DNA of 64,000 nucleotides from Heterohyrax brucei (Eukaryota > Chordata > Mammalia > Hyracoidea > Procaviidae). The notes beneath the pieces are model-generated. The model searched no databases. It worked only from the letters and a program-made list of their open reading frames with translations, and was not told the origin of the DNA. Both the position numbers and the translations under genes were made by a program. The DNA lies in assembly GCA_028571685.1 (NCBI GenBank), contig CM053143.1:56041208-56105207 (forward strand), in the 5' to 3' direction. Shown here one piece after another: positions 1 through 9,671 of this stretch (position 1 is the stretch's first letter; every line of letters starts with the position of its first letter).

Positions 1-137
1 ATTTCAAATGATGCAATATTCATCATTCTTGAAATGGGTTCTCTGAGTTTTGTATTCTGGATCTAAAATAATCAGAATGTGACCCTTTGATAATAATTTT
101 TAAAATTAACAATTAAGCCATTTATAGTTCGATCAAA

Positions 138-303
138 ATTCTCAGCAAGATAGACTGACCCAGAGGCTGCAACCATCAGCTCAAACATAGTAATAATTGT
201 GAGAATGGTACAATATTGGGTAGTGTTTCATTCTGGACTCTATTGTACACAGAATTCCTACGAGTCTGAAATAACTTGAGGGTCTCTAACAACAACAGCA
301 GCA
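138..303 (+). mobile_element. RTE (BovB-like) LINE, 3'-end fragment
   Basis: The stretch matches the end of the longer RTE at 40.0-40.2 kb: an 'agatagactgacccagaggctgcaa'-like block, then a 'cattctggactctattgtacac' block, then a CAA/CAG-type tail. It is 5'-truncated and non-coding. It lies tail to tail with the minus-strand RTE fragment that follows. Confidence 0.75.
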
Positions 304-380
304 AAAAAGATTTATCATATGATCTCAAAACAGTGCACCTTAAATTTTCTCAATGAAAGAAACAGATTCTGTCAACTCTT

Positions 381-745
381 TTGTTGTTGCTGTTAAGTGC
401 TGTTGAGTCAATTTCAACCCATAGCACCCCTGTGGACAGCGAAAGACACTGCTGAGTCCCGTGCCATGCCCACAACTGTTACACTTGAGCCCATTGTGCA
501 GCCACCGTGTCATTCCACCTCACCGAGGATCTTCCTCTTTTTCCTGACCCTCTAATTACCAAGTGTGATGTCCTTTTCCAGGAACTGACCCCTCTTGACA
601 ACATAGCCAGAGTATGTAACTCATAGTCTTTCCATCCTTGCTTCCAAGGAATATTTTCTGTTTCTTCTAAAACAAGTCTCTTTGTCCTTTTGGCAGTACG
701 TGATATAGTCAACATTCTTCTTCAGCATCACAATTAGTTTCAGTC
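381..745 (-). mobile_element. RTE (BovB-like) LINE, 3'-end fragment, minus strand
   Basis: The reverse complement of the RTE 3' region is readable from the GTTGTTGCTGTTAAGTGCTG tail through the segment that at 39.75-40.1 kb lies just after the reverse transcriptase. A 78-codon open frame on this strand (479-715) is a by-product of the repeat, not a gene. The tail faces the tail of the RTE piece at 138-303. Confidence 0.75.
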
Positions 746-904
746 AACAGGTGTCAGGTATAGGGTAGTCTTCAATTTAGGTACTCAGTATTAATAGTTT
801 ATTTTAGAGCATGATTCCACAGCATAACATTTTCCTATGTATTATATAAAAAAACCCTGCAAAAGCCAGAACTTGTTTGAGGCAGAAGCCAGTCACAGAA
901 GGAA

Positions 905-1085
905 GACACAAACACAGTATTTTCCACTAACAAGAGCAATAGAAAAATAGTAAGACTGCATCTGGTCAAAGGCAGGAAGTTTGTGAGATCCAGAAAAACA
1001 AGAAAGTCTCATTGAATTCCTTCTTTCACAGGTTTCACTGTATTTATATTTATTTTATTATTAAATTTCCAGAAGATGATTATAG
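905..1085 (-). repeat. Unnamed ~170-bp dispersed repeat, copy 1
   Basis: Read on the minus strand, this block aligns over about 165 bp, at roughly 80% identity by eye, with the split sequence 1546-1615 plus 3880-3980. Shared landmarks are TTCTGGAAA, CAGTGAAACCTGTGAAAGAAGG, TTCCTGCCTTTGAC, TTTTCTATTGCTCTT and GTGGAAAAT, in the same order. I do not recognise the family; a SINE- or MITE-sized element is likely. No open frame or tRNA-like promoter boxes were seen. Confidence 0.65.
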
Positions 1086-1438
1086 TTGGATCTATGGTTA
1101 GACTCAACTACAAAGAGCAATAATACATTACTAACTGTAAAACTGTAAATTTTAAAACTTCCATAAATAAATAATTGAGCATTCTAATTTCTATTAACAT
1201 AACACAATGACATTTAAATAAAAATTTTAAATGTTTATGAATGAATGAGTTTAAAACTTATTTCAAAGTTAAAAGATTATTTTTGTGTTGCATATTTTGT
1301 TATTTAAAAAAACTCCAAAATCTTTGACGACTTTTAAAACATCAATGACTTGTGTATTTTTGTACTGTATGTCTAGTGACAAATTTTCTAATTGCATTGT
1401 CTGAAAATGTATCTGTTAATTTGAGGTATGTTAATAGA
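1086..1438. other. AT-rich unique sequence
   Basis: No gene, RNA or recognisable repeat was seen. The stretch is strongly AT-rich with stops in all frames. Confidence 0.6.
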
Positions 1439-1545
1439 AACACTGGCAGTGCAGTGGTTAAGTACTGTGGCTAGTAACGTTTGGTTGTCAGTTCAAATCC
1501 ACAAAGCACTGTTTGGAAACTCTATGAGGCAGTTCTACTTGGTTT
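1439..1545 (+). mobile_element. AfroSINE, 5' (tRNA-like) part
   Basis: The pol III-type head (GTGCAGTGGTTAAGTACTG, then a B-box-like CAGTTCAAATCC) and the following CTCTATGAGGCAGTTCTAC are clear. The copy stops before its tail. A matching AfroSINE tail resumes at 3981, so the SINE appears to be split by later insertions, although about 20 bp at the break are missing. Confidence 0.8.
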
Positions 1546-1615
1546 CATTTTCTGGAAAATTATTCATAAAGTAAATGTAAATACAATGAAACTTGCTAAA
1601 GAAGGAACTCAACAA
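1546..1615 (+). repeat. Unnamed dispersed repeat, copy 2, left half
   Basis: This is the first half of the repeat also seen reversed at 905-1085. It is interrupted at 1615 by L1-A. The last 17 bases (1599-1615) are repeated at 3863-3879, where the second half resumes. Confidence 0.65.
1599..1615 (+). repeat. Target-site duplication of L1-A, left copy
   Basis: The 17-mer AAGAAGGAACTCAACAA occurs here and at 3863-3879, immediately after the L1-A poly(A). The match is perfect, which defines the exact insertion boundaries of the L1. Confidence 0.9.
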
Positions 1616-2846
1616 CAAATTGATCAATGGAACAGAATTGAGACCCCAGATATGACACCACCTGCCTATGAACAGTTGATATTCGACAAAGGCCCTAAGA
1701 CATTACACTGGGGTAAAAACAGTATCTTCAACAAATGGGGCTGGCAAAATTGGTTATCCATCTGCAATAAACTGAATCAAGATCCATATCTTACACCTTA
1801 TACAAAAACCAACTCCAACTTGATAAAAGACCTAAATATCAAACCTAAAACGATAAAGCTCATCCAAGAAAAGGTAGGAACAACAATGGAAGTTTTAATA
1901 CACAATGAGGACAGACTCCAAAATCTGTCAAAGAAACCTCAATCAACAGAAGAGAAAGTAGATAAATGGGAACTATTAAGAATCAAACACTTTTGCTCAT
2001 CCAAAGACTTTATTAATAGAATTAAAAGAACACCCACAGAGTGGGAAAAAATATTTGGCAACTCTATGTCAGATCGACGCCTGATCTCCCAAAGACTTTA
2101 TTAATAGAATTAAAAGAACACCCACAGAGTGGAAAAAAATATTTGGCAACTCTATGTCAGATCGACGCCTGATCTCCATAATCTATAAGATACTACAAAA
2201 TATCAATAAGAAGAAGATAAAGCATCCAATTAAGCGATGGGCAAAGGAGATGGACAGATACTTCACTAAAGAGGAGATCCAGGCAGCCAAAAAACGCATG
2301 CGGACATGTTCACGATCTTTAGTTATTAAAGAAATTCAAATCAAGACAACAATGAGATACTATCTCACCCCAACAAGATTGGCCATGATCCAGAAAACAC
2401 AAAACAACAAATGCTGGAGAGACTGTGGAGAAAGTGGAACCCTCCTACACTGTTGGTGGGTTTGCAAAATGGTCCAGCCTCTTTGGAAGGCAATCTGGCG
2501 CTTCCTTAAAAAAATGGATATTGATATACCATTTGACCCAGTAATTCCACTACTTGGAATATATCCTACAGATTCAAGGCCTTTCACACCAACGGACACA
2601 TGCACCAGAATGTTCATTGCGGCACAGTCCACAATAGCAAAAAGGTGGAATCAACCCAGATGCCCAACAATAGAAGAATGGATAGGTAAACTGTGGTACA
2701 TATACTCAATGGAGCACTACGCAATGATAAAGAATAACGATGATTCCAGGAAACATCTCCTAACCTGGTTTCAACTGGAAGACATTATGTTGAGTGAGAG
2801 TAGTCAGCGACAAAAGGACAAATACTGTATGAGACCTCTACGATAA
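1616..2846 (+). pseudogene. L1 ORF2p C-terminal region (frameshifted)
   Basis: This is the end of the L1 endonuclease/reverse transcriptase protein, downstream of the RT core; endonuclease and RT domains are absent because of 5' truncation. The protein reads YEQLIFDKGPKTLHWGKNS, then the VDKWELLRIKHFCSSKDFIN block, then the C-terminal domain. The cysteine-rich knuckle C-X3-C-X7-H-X4-C (codons at 2412-2465) is complete. The ending MRPLR at 2830-2843 is the family's usual C-terminus. An 88-bp tandem duplication (2003-2089 and 2091-2177) shifts the frame, so two frames are needed to read it. It cannot make a working protein. Confidence 0.9.
2003..2178 (+). repeat. 88-bp tandem duplication inside L1-A
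   Basis: The block starting AAAGACTTTATTAATAGAAT at 2003 begins again at 2091 and ends with GATCTCC at 2089 and at 2177. The two copies differ by about one base. Because 88 is not a multiple of three, the duplication breaks ORF2. The other L1 in this window (8620-8720) has a single copy. Confidence 0.95.
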
Positions 2847-2898
2847 GATCTCAAAAACAGACTTGTGTATAGGAGAAAAGACTCTTTGACAGCTGCAA

Positions 2899-2936
2899 GG
2901 GAGGGGAGGGAGGGAGGGAGGGCGAGGGGGGGAGGG
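2899..2936 (+). repeat. G-rich polypurine tract of the L1 3' UTR
   Basis: Runs of three to seven G separated by single A (or CGA) give at least six G-tracts in 38 bases, a strong G-quadruplex candidate. L1 3' UTRs typically carry such a tract just after ORF2. Confidence 0.85.
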
Positions 2937-3862
2937 TTTAGTTTAGGTAGTTGCTAGAAATCTAGTTGGGAGAAAGCGGTGACAGCACACATTAGGAACA
3001 AGAACAACTTTAAGTGGACTTCAGTATAACTTGAGTACTCCTTCCATCTTAACTCAATACTGCAAGGATAGAGTAGCTGGGGCAGGGGACGGGGGACCAT
3101 GCTCTTAGGCGAATTCCAGGCCAATTGGCACAACTAACGTTTTGCTAAGAGAGCTCTCTGCACCCCACATTGGTGAGTGGCGTCTGGGGTCTTAAAAGCT
3201 GCCAAGCTGCCATCCGAGGACACAGCAAATGGTCCCAACTCAGCAGGAACGGATGCTCACCGAGGGCCAAAATGGCATGCGGTAAAGACAATCGAGAAGA
3301 CAGAGAGACCCACAAGAGTGGGTGCCTACATCGACCTGGGACCGGAAGAACCGGATGGTGCCCGGCCACCACCAGTGATAGCCATGAGGGAGCTCACAGA
3401 GAGGAGCCTCACTGACAACACAAGAATAAAAAGAGGTGCATCATGAGATCTCCACTAAAAGACCTCAATTGATGGTCCAGCGGTTTTGGGGTTCCTCTGA
3501 GAGCATGGCCCCCAGCCCTGATGCTGCCCATTCCCATAAATTATAACAAAGGTCCACTCTTTGGACAGGAATGGATTGGACTTGGCAATGCAGAGTAACC
3601 ATATATTGGAAGCACTTTATGGTTCTATACATCTATAGGATATCATCTTGCTGACCTCTGGCTGGAGGAAGGGGAGTGGATGGAGAGGAGGGGAAAGGAG
3701 ACTGTTGGGAGGATGAGACATGTATGGAGTAGAGAGGAATAGTGTGCAGTCACCGGACAGGGAGAGCAGTGGAAGCTGCATATAGGGGGACATGTAAATT
3801 TACATGTGAATGTACATTTTCACTCAGTTATGTTAAATAAAAATAAAAATTAAAAAAAAAAA

Positions 3863-3980
3863 AAGAAGGAACTCAACAAGATTCTATTGGTTATCTGGTT
3901 TTCACAAATTTCCTGCCTTTGACAGGGTACAATCTTACTACTTTTCTATTGCTCTTTTTAGTGGAAAATAGAGCTTTTTA
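3863..3980 (+). repeat. L1-A right target-site duplication and right half of the unnamed repeat
   Basis: Bases 3863-3879 repeat the 17-mer at 1599-1615. From 3880 the unnamed repeat continues (TTCCTGCCTTTGACAGGG, TTTTCTATTGCTCTT, GTGGAAAATAG), matching the reverse complement of 920-1000. Confidence 0.75.
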
Positions 3981-4023
3981 GTGGAACTGACTCGGTGGCA
4001 AATTAGTTTGATTTTTTTGGTTT
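3981..4023 (+). mobile_element. AfroSINE 3' tail piece
   Basis: GTGGAACTGACTCGGTGGC followed by a T/G-rich tail is the standard AfroSINE end. It probably belongs to the head at 1439-1545, separated by the unnamed repeat and L1-A. Confidence 0.65.
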
Positions 4024-4715
4024 ATTGACTAGCTTATTTAAAAGTGAGTGTAATCAATGAATCTTTTTTGTAAGTGCTGTTGCATGTAGGAAAATGAGGG
4101 CATTTACTATATTTAAATAAATATTTAAAAATAATGAAAACACACAAAGAAAAACACTGATGTATTTTTAAATGGGTCATTTCCTGTGGAAGTTTAGTCT
4201 TTTGTTGTTCAGGCAAATCAAGTCATGTTGAGATGATGTAGGTTTAAAGCTACTTAGGAATGGAAGCCTATATTTTGACACTGAGTGGTTTAAGTCTAAT
4301 ACCTAAATTATATTCTGAGTGTTATTTTTAACATGCTTCTTATTGTGGGTGCTTTCCCCTCTTTTTAAAAACAAATTAGCCATGAGTTATAATTATGCCT
4401 TTTCGTGTAATTAATGTAAATACGGTGTGTGGAGGAATCTCAGGGAGATGCCAGAAAGTGCCTTTAAAACTAAAGTGTGGCAAAAATAGCGAGGGTATGA
4501 GATCGCAGAGTGGTTCTGCAGCACTCCTATTTCCTCTTCTCCCTAGCAGCCAGAGACCGTTCAGATTAATGAAATGTTTTGGTTTCTCATTTCAAGAAAC
4601 TCTTTTCCAAATCTAAGGTCAAGATTCTTATCCCTTGCCATCTCTCAAATTTTAATTCCTAATGTTTAGAGTTCAAGAAACACAGCTTCAGTAGTTAAAG
4701 AGCAGGAGTCTTTAC
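4024..4715. other. Unique sequence, nothing recognised
   Basis: AT-rich and free of identifiable repeats. Open frames here (up to 73 codons at 4395-4616) have no recognisable domains and are at chance length. Confidence 0.5.
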
Positions 4716-4860
4716 AGAATCCTTGTGGAATCACGGTGAGGTGCTCAGCAGCTAACTCAAAGATCGGTAGTTCTAATCCACCAGCTGCTCCGTGGAAACC
4801 GCATGGGACAGTTCTCTGCTGTTCTGCAGGGATGCTGTACGGAGCAACACCCAACAACAA
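4716..4860 (+). mobile_element. AfroSINE, diverged short form
   Basis: A degenerate head (GGTGAGGTGCTCAGCAGCTAAC) is followed by TAATCCACCAGCTGCTCCG and CATGGGACAGTTCTCTGCTG. It ends in CAACACCCAACAACAAGA, the CAA-type tail variant. Confidence 0.75.
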
Positions 4861-5257
4861 GACACCAGGTTTTTCTTAACTATTAAGAACTTTGTTCAAC
4901 ACATCGTCTGAGATTCAGAATGAACTTGCCTCGTTGTCTTCCTTACTGCTTCACGTATTTTTTAGAAGACAGAAGCGGTCATTGATGGGTGTGCGTCAAG
5001 TAGTTGTATCGAACCTAACTCTTCCTTTGAACCTTAAGGGAAACAAACACAGAATTACTTTGAACTTTAAATTCAATATGCTCAGCACCTGAGGGAGCTG
5101 TGAATCAGTTGGACATTTATATGCATTCATTGACTATACAAATATTACTGAGATATTACTATGCAAATATTTGCTGAACAGCCAGTTTAGGCCAGACCTG
5201 TTTTAAATGCTGCAATCAGTGAGGAACAAAACAGATGAAAATCCTAGTTTATATTCG
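4861..5257. other. Unique sequence
   Basis: No repeat or gene recognised. The stretch runs up to a G-rich tract (5258-5280). Confidence 0.45.
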
Positions 5258-5510
5258 GGGGGGCGGGGGGAGGAGGAGGGTGCGACACACATAAAAACAG
5301 ATACTGATGGAAATGCAAAAAAAAGAAAAGTAAGAAGGGTGACGCAGCATCTGTGCATGTGTGTGTCTATGTGTGTGTGTATGGGTGGGTGGGTGCAAAG
5401 AAGATAGAAATGTGTGGGTATGTGCGTGCGCATATGTGTGGACAAAGGGGATACAAAATGTGTGTGTGCACATGTGTCTCTCTGTGTGTTGTGTATGTGT
5501 GTCATGTGCT
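5258..5510 (+). repeat. G-rich tract and degenerate (GT)n microsatellite
   Basis: A poly-G/GGA run at 5258-5280 is followed from 5356 by interrupted GT, GGGT and ATGTGTG repeats up to about 5505. Open frames on both strands across it are products of the low-complexity sequence. Confidence 0.85.
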
Positions 5511-6189
5511 GCAGCTTTAGACGTGGCCGCCAGAGAAGACATCACTGAGAATACGACATTTTAGTAGACATCTGCGGAGATAAGAGAATGAGACATGTAG
5601 ATATCTCGCCTTGAGGGCAGGCAGGCGTGCCTGAATTGTCTGCAGAAGAGGCAGGCAGCCAGTCTGCTGAGTCAGAGTGTAAAGAAGGAGGAGGTGGTAG
5701 GTAATGAGATCAGAAGACAATAGAGAACCAGATCATGGACAGCCTTAGGAGCAACGGTAAAGTTTTAAGCATAATCACTGTAGGAGTGACTGCCAAGCCA
5801 GCCAAGTGCCTTCCCGTGAGATCCGACTAGATTTTCTGTTAAAATATCACCCTCACTTCTTTGTCAAAAATGGACTGCAAGGGAGCGAGGGCTGCGGCAG
5901 AGGGAACAATTGCTAGACTTCTGCAGTTGGCCAAGTGAGTGATGAGGGTGCTGTGGACCAGCGTGGTAGCAGAGGAGCGGGTGAGAAGCAGTTCCAGTCT
6001 AAGCATACTTTGAAAATAATGTTGAAGAGCCAAATATGAAAAATGACAGTATGTTTACAGTTTATTTGGGGTAGCATGCTGCCATAATTAGAACTGGAGA
6101 AGTATTATACGCATGAAAAGGAAACTATTTTTTATAACATAGAAGTACTGGACTTAAGTTTAATAATAAACATATATGTACTTAGTGTG
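5511..6189. other. Mostly unique sequence with one mini SINE tail
   Basis: Apart from the short tail insertion at 5792-5828, no repeat or gene could be identified. Confidence 0.45.
5792..5828 (-). mobile_element. Ultra-short AfroSINE/RTE tail fragment
   Basis: GCCAAGCCAGCCAAGTGCC followed by GATCCGACT is the reverse complement of a SINE 3' end with a TTGGC-type tail. No SINE body adjoins it and no target-site duplication was clear. Confidence 0.6.
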
Positions 6190-6240
6190 CACATTGTTGT
6201 TGAGTTAATTCTAACTCACAGTGACCCCTTAGGGTTCCTT
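6190..6240 (-). mobile_element. AfroSINE/RTE tail fragment
   Basis: TTGTTGTTGAGTTAATTCTA then ACTCACAGTGACCCC is the reversed tail end. Homology fades after about 50 bp. Confidence 0.45.
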
Positions 6241-6376
6241 AGGCCCTAGTAGCGGGCTTTAATGGGCTGTGTGACTGTGAGCCATGTATTTTCAACACTT
6301 AATGCCTCGGTTTTACCAGCAAAATAGAATTCAGTATTAGAGTTGGACCAAATCTACTTCACTGGCTTTTTGACAC

Positions 6377-6700
6377 AAATTTTTTTTTTTTTTGAAATTT
6401 TCTGTGTTTGTTCATCGTTGAAAATACACAAAGCAAAACATACACCAAATTAGTTTCTATGTGAACAACTTAGTGACACTGATTACATTCTTTCAGCTGT
6501 GGAACCATTCGAACCCTTATTTTCTGAGTTGTTTCTTCCTTATTAACAGAAACTCACTGCTCCATAAAGTTTCTATCTAACTGTTGATTGCTGTTGTCTA
6601 TTTGATCCCATATAGATAGTTTTTAAAAGAGCATAATGTTCAAGCACTGCAAGGCAGAATTTATTTTCACATTTTTGCCTTGGGCTCTGTCTTATAAATC
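6377..6700 (-). mobile_element. L1 3' UTR end, minus strand
   Basis: A T-run (the reversed poly(A), about 6380-6393) is followed by sequence resembling L1 3' ends: AAAGCAAAACATACACC, then AACTTAGTGACACTG, ATTACATTCTTTCA and CTATTTGATCCCATATAGAT. There is no coding part. The subfamily differs from L1-A. Confidence 0.55.
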
Positions 6701-8008
6701 TAACTCTGCTATAACAGTAATACCACAAGAGAATGGCTTAAACACAATTTTCATAACAGAATAGTATGAAAAGCTATACTCTGACAGGTTTGAAAACCTG
6801 GGGGAAGTGGAAAAATTTCTAGATTCATATGACTCACCAAGACTATCACAAGGAGAAATAGATCAACTTAATAAATCTATCACAAAGGAAGAGATTGAGG
6901 AAGTCATCAAAAATCTACCAACCAAAAAAAGTCCTGGGCCAGAAGGCTTCACCGGAGAATTCTATCAAACTTTTAGAGAAGAATTAACTCCAGTACTAAT
7001 GAGGCTATTTCATACCATAGAAAGAGATGAAATACTTTCAAATTCCTTGTATGAAGCCAGCATAACCCTGATACCAAAACCAGGGAAAGATCTCACAAAA
7101 AAAGAAAATTACAGACCAATATCCCTCATGAATCTAGATGCAAAAATCTTCAACAAAATTCTAGCCAATAGAACTCAACAGCATATAGAAACAATCATTC
7201 ATCATGATCAAGTTGGTTTCATTCCAGAGATGCAAGGTTGGTTTAACATCAGAAAAATAATTAGTGTAATCAACCATATTAATAACACAAAAGATAAAAA
7301 TCACCTGATTTTGTCAATTGATGCAGAAAAGGCATTTGACAAAGTTCAACATCCATTCATGCTTAAAACTCTCAGAAACATAGGAATAAAAGGGAAATTC
7401 CTCAATATAATCAATAGCATCTATGCAAAGCCAACTGCTTAGATCATCCTGAATGGTGAAAGACTGAAAGAATTCCCTTTGAGAACCGGAACTAGACAAG
7501 GATGCCCACTCTCACCACTTCTATTTAACATTGTACTAGAAGTTCTAGCCAGAGCAATTAGACAAGACAAAGAAATAAAAGGCATCTGTATTGGCACTGA
7601 AGAAGCAAGGATTTCCCTCTTTGCAGATGATATGATTGTTTATACAGGGAATCCAAAGAAATCCATAAGTAAACTATTAGAGCTAATAGAAGAATTCGGC
7701 AAAGTATCAGGATACAAGATAAACATAACTAAATCAGTAGGATTCCTTTATACCAACAATGAAATTATTAATGAAGAAATCACCAAATCAATTCCATTTA
7801 CTATAGCCCCCAAGAAGATAAAATATCTAGGAATAAATTTAACTAGAGAAATAAGAGATCTTTACAGAGAAAACTACAAGACCTTGCTACAAGAAACTAG
7901 AAGGGACTTAATGTAAGTGGAGTAATCTGTCCTGCTCATGTACAGAAAGACTCAATATTGTGAAAATGTCTATTGTGCCCAAAGCACTCTACTTATATAA
8001 TGCAATGC

Positions 8009-8039
8009 CAATACTCGACGACACTTGGCTTGGCAATAC
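8009..8039 (+). mobile_element. Ultra-short AfroSINE/RTE tail inserted in L1-B
   Basis: TCGACGACACTTGGCTTGG is bracketed by CAATAC on both sides (8009-8014 and 8034-8039). Removing the insert restores an L1-like CCAATACAAATTCC. The CAATAC pair is a possible 6-bp target-site duplication. Confidence 0.65.
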
Positions 8040-8364
8040 AAATTCCAGCAACAGTTTTTAATGAGATGGGGAAACAAATTATCAGCTTTATTTGGAAAGG
8101 GAAGAAACCTCGAATAAGCAAAGCACTACTGAAAAAGAAGAACATGCTGGGAGGCCTCTCACTATCTGACTTTAAAACCTATTACATTGCCACAGTAGTC
8201 AAAACAGCCTGGTATTGGAACAAAGTAGAGACCCCAGAGATGACACCATTCTCTTATGAACAGCTAATATTTGACAAAGGTCCTAGGATTTTGAACTGGG
8301 GTAAGAACAGTCTCTTTAACAAATGGTGCTGGCTTAATTGAATGTCCATCTGCAAAAAATTGAA

Positions 8365-8400
8365 GCCAAAAGCCAAGTGCCATCAAGTTGGATCCGAAAA
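8365..8400 (-). mobile_element. Ultra-short AfroSINE/RTE tail inserted in L1-B (minus)
   Basis: GCCAAGTGCCATCAAGTTGG plus GATCCG interrupts L1-B. The paralogous site in L1-A (about 1772-1785) lacks it, so an insertion of about 34 bp can be read directly. Confidence 0.75.
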
Positions 8401-9173
8401 AAGACCCATGTCTCACACCTTATACAAAAATCAACTCAAATTGGATAAAAGACCTGAATATGAAAGCTAAAATGGTAAAGCTCATCCAAGATAAGATAGG
8501 GTCGACAATGGACATTTTAATATGCAATATAGACAGACTTCAAAATCTGACAAACAAAACACATTCATCAGAAGAGAAATAGATAAATGGGAATTAATAA
8601 GAATCAAACATTTCTGCTCATCCAAAAACTTCATCAGAAGAGTTAAAAGACCACCTACAGAATGGGAAAAAAATATTTGGCAACTCTATGTCAGACCAAA
8701 GCCTGATCTCCATAATCTATAAGGTTCTACAAAATATCAATAAGAAAAAGACAAATCATCTAATTAAGCGACAGGCAAAGGAGATGGACAGACACTTCTC
8801 TAAAGAGGAGATCCAGGCAGCCAAAAAACACATGCAGACATGTTCACGATCATTAATTATTAAAGAAATTCAAATCAAAATGATGATGAGATACCACCTC
8901 ACCCCAACAAGATTGGCCATGATCCAAAAAATGCAAAACAATAAATGGTGGAGAGGCTATGAAGAGATCGGAACTCTCCTTCACTTTTGGTGGGATTGCA
9001 GAATGGTGCAACCTCTTTGGAAAGCAATTTGGCATTACCTTAAAATAATGGATATAGATATACCGTTTGACCCAGTAATTCCTCTGCTCAGAATATATCC
9101 TACAAAATCAAGGCCATTCACACCAACTGCTACATGCACACTAATGTTTATTGCAACACAGTCCATGATAGCA

Positions 9174-9209
9174 GGAATCAACCCAGGAATCAATCCAGGA
9201 ATCAACCCA
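9174..9209 (+). repeat. Three 12-bp tandem units in L1-B
   Basis: GGAATCAACCCA, GGAATCAATCCA and GGAATCAACCCA stand in a row. L1-A has one unit (2646-2657). The expansion keeps frame and would give three Gly/Trp-Ile/Asn-Asn-Pro-type repeats. Confidence 0.9.
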
Positions 9210-9671
9210 GATGCCCAATCAGAGAAGAATGGATGGGTAAACTTTGGTATATATACTCAATGGAGTACCATATGTTGAGAAAGAACAACGATGATAGCAG
9301 GAAACATCTCTCAATTTGGTCTCAACTGGAGGACATTATGTTGAGTCAAAGTAGTCAGCAACAGAAGGACAATTATTATATGAAACCCCTACGATAAAAA
9401 CTTAAAAGCATACTCATACATAATAGAAAAGACTCTTTGGCAGCTACAAGAGTGGGGAATGTGGGAGGGAAGGAAGACAAGGGGTGAGGGTTTAGATTAG
9501 GTAATTGTTAGAAATTTGGTAGGGTGAAATTGGTGACAATACACATTACTAAGAAGATCAATATTAATGGGATTTTGACACAACTTGTGTACTCCTTTTC
9601 TCTTAACCCAGTACTGTAAGCACAGAGTATGTACACTTTCATTTTTTTTATTTAATAAATAAATAAATAAA

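Larger units (their letters stand above)
1616..3862 (+). mobile_element. L1-A: 5'-truncated L1 LINE with 3' UTR and poly(A)
   Basis: This 2.25-kb insertion holds the last third of ORF2 (to the TAA at 2844-2846), a 3' UTR of about 1 kb and an A-rich end (3840-3862). A perfect 17-bp target-site duplication flanks it. The 3' UTR begins with a G-rich polypurine run (2899-2936), as is usual in mammalian L1s. The same 3' UTR is seen on the minus strand at the right edge of the window, and a related one ends the half-L1 at 59.2 kb. The intact duplication and readable ORF2 suggest a fairly young insertion. It lies inside the unnamed repeat, which itself sits in a broken AfroSINE. Confidence 0.92.
6786..9396 (+). 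pseudogene. L1 ORF2p reverse transcriptase and C-terminus, disabled
   Basis: Encodes remnants of the L1 reverse transcriptase, which would copy L1 RNA at a nicked target. Readable blocks in order: [13 protein letters not shown], the [19 protein letters not shown] motif, [13 protein letters not shown] (first catalytic Asp), then a TAG at 7441-7443, then [23 protein letters not shown] (catalytic Asp pair, about 7620-7643) and KYLGINL. After 7916 the frame is lost and resumes in pieces to the final KPLR at 9383-9394. The C-terminal zinc knuckle has lost its first two cysteines (W and Y instead) but keeps His and the last Cys. The endonuclease is absent. Confidence 0.9.
6786..9640 (+). mobile_element. 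L1-B: 5'-truncated L1 LINE, decayed
   Basis: This 2.85-kb L1 runs from the reverse-transcriptase fingers to the start of the 3' UTR. Compared with L1-A it has a premature stop (7441), several frameshifts, two mini SINE-tail insertions (8015-8039, 8365-8400) and a 36-bp micro-repeat. The G-rich 3' UTR tract is eroded (9450-9490). The 3' UTR breaks off near 9640 at a TAAATAAA run, directly before an LTR fragment, so the distal 3' UTR seen in L1-A is missing. Confidence 0.9.

Noticed and set aside
5203..5545. Frames of 98-100 codons rich in His and Thr on the minus strand
   Set aside because: They are translations of the GT/CA microsatellite region and have no protein features beyond it.
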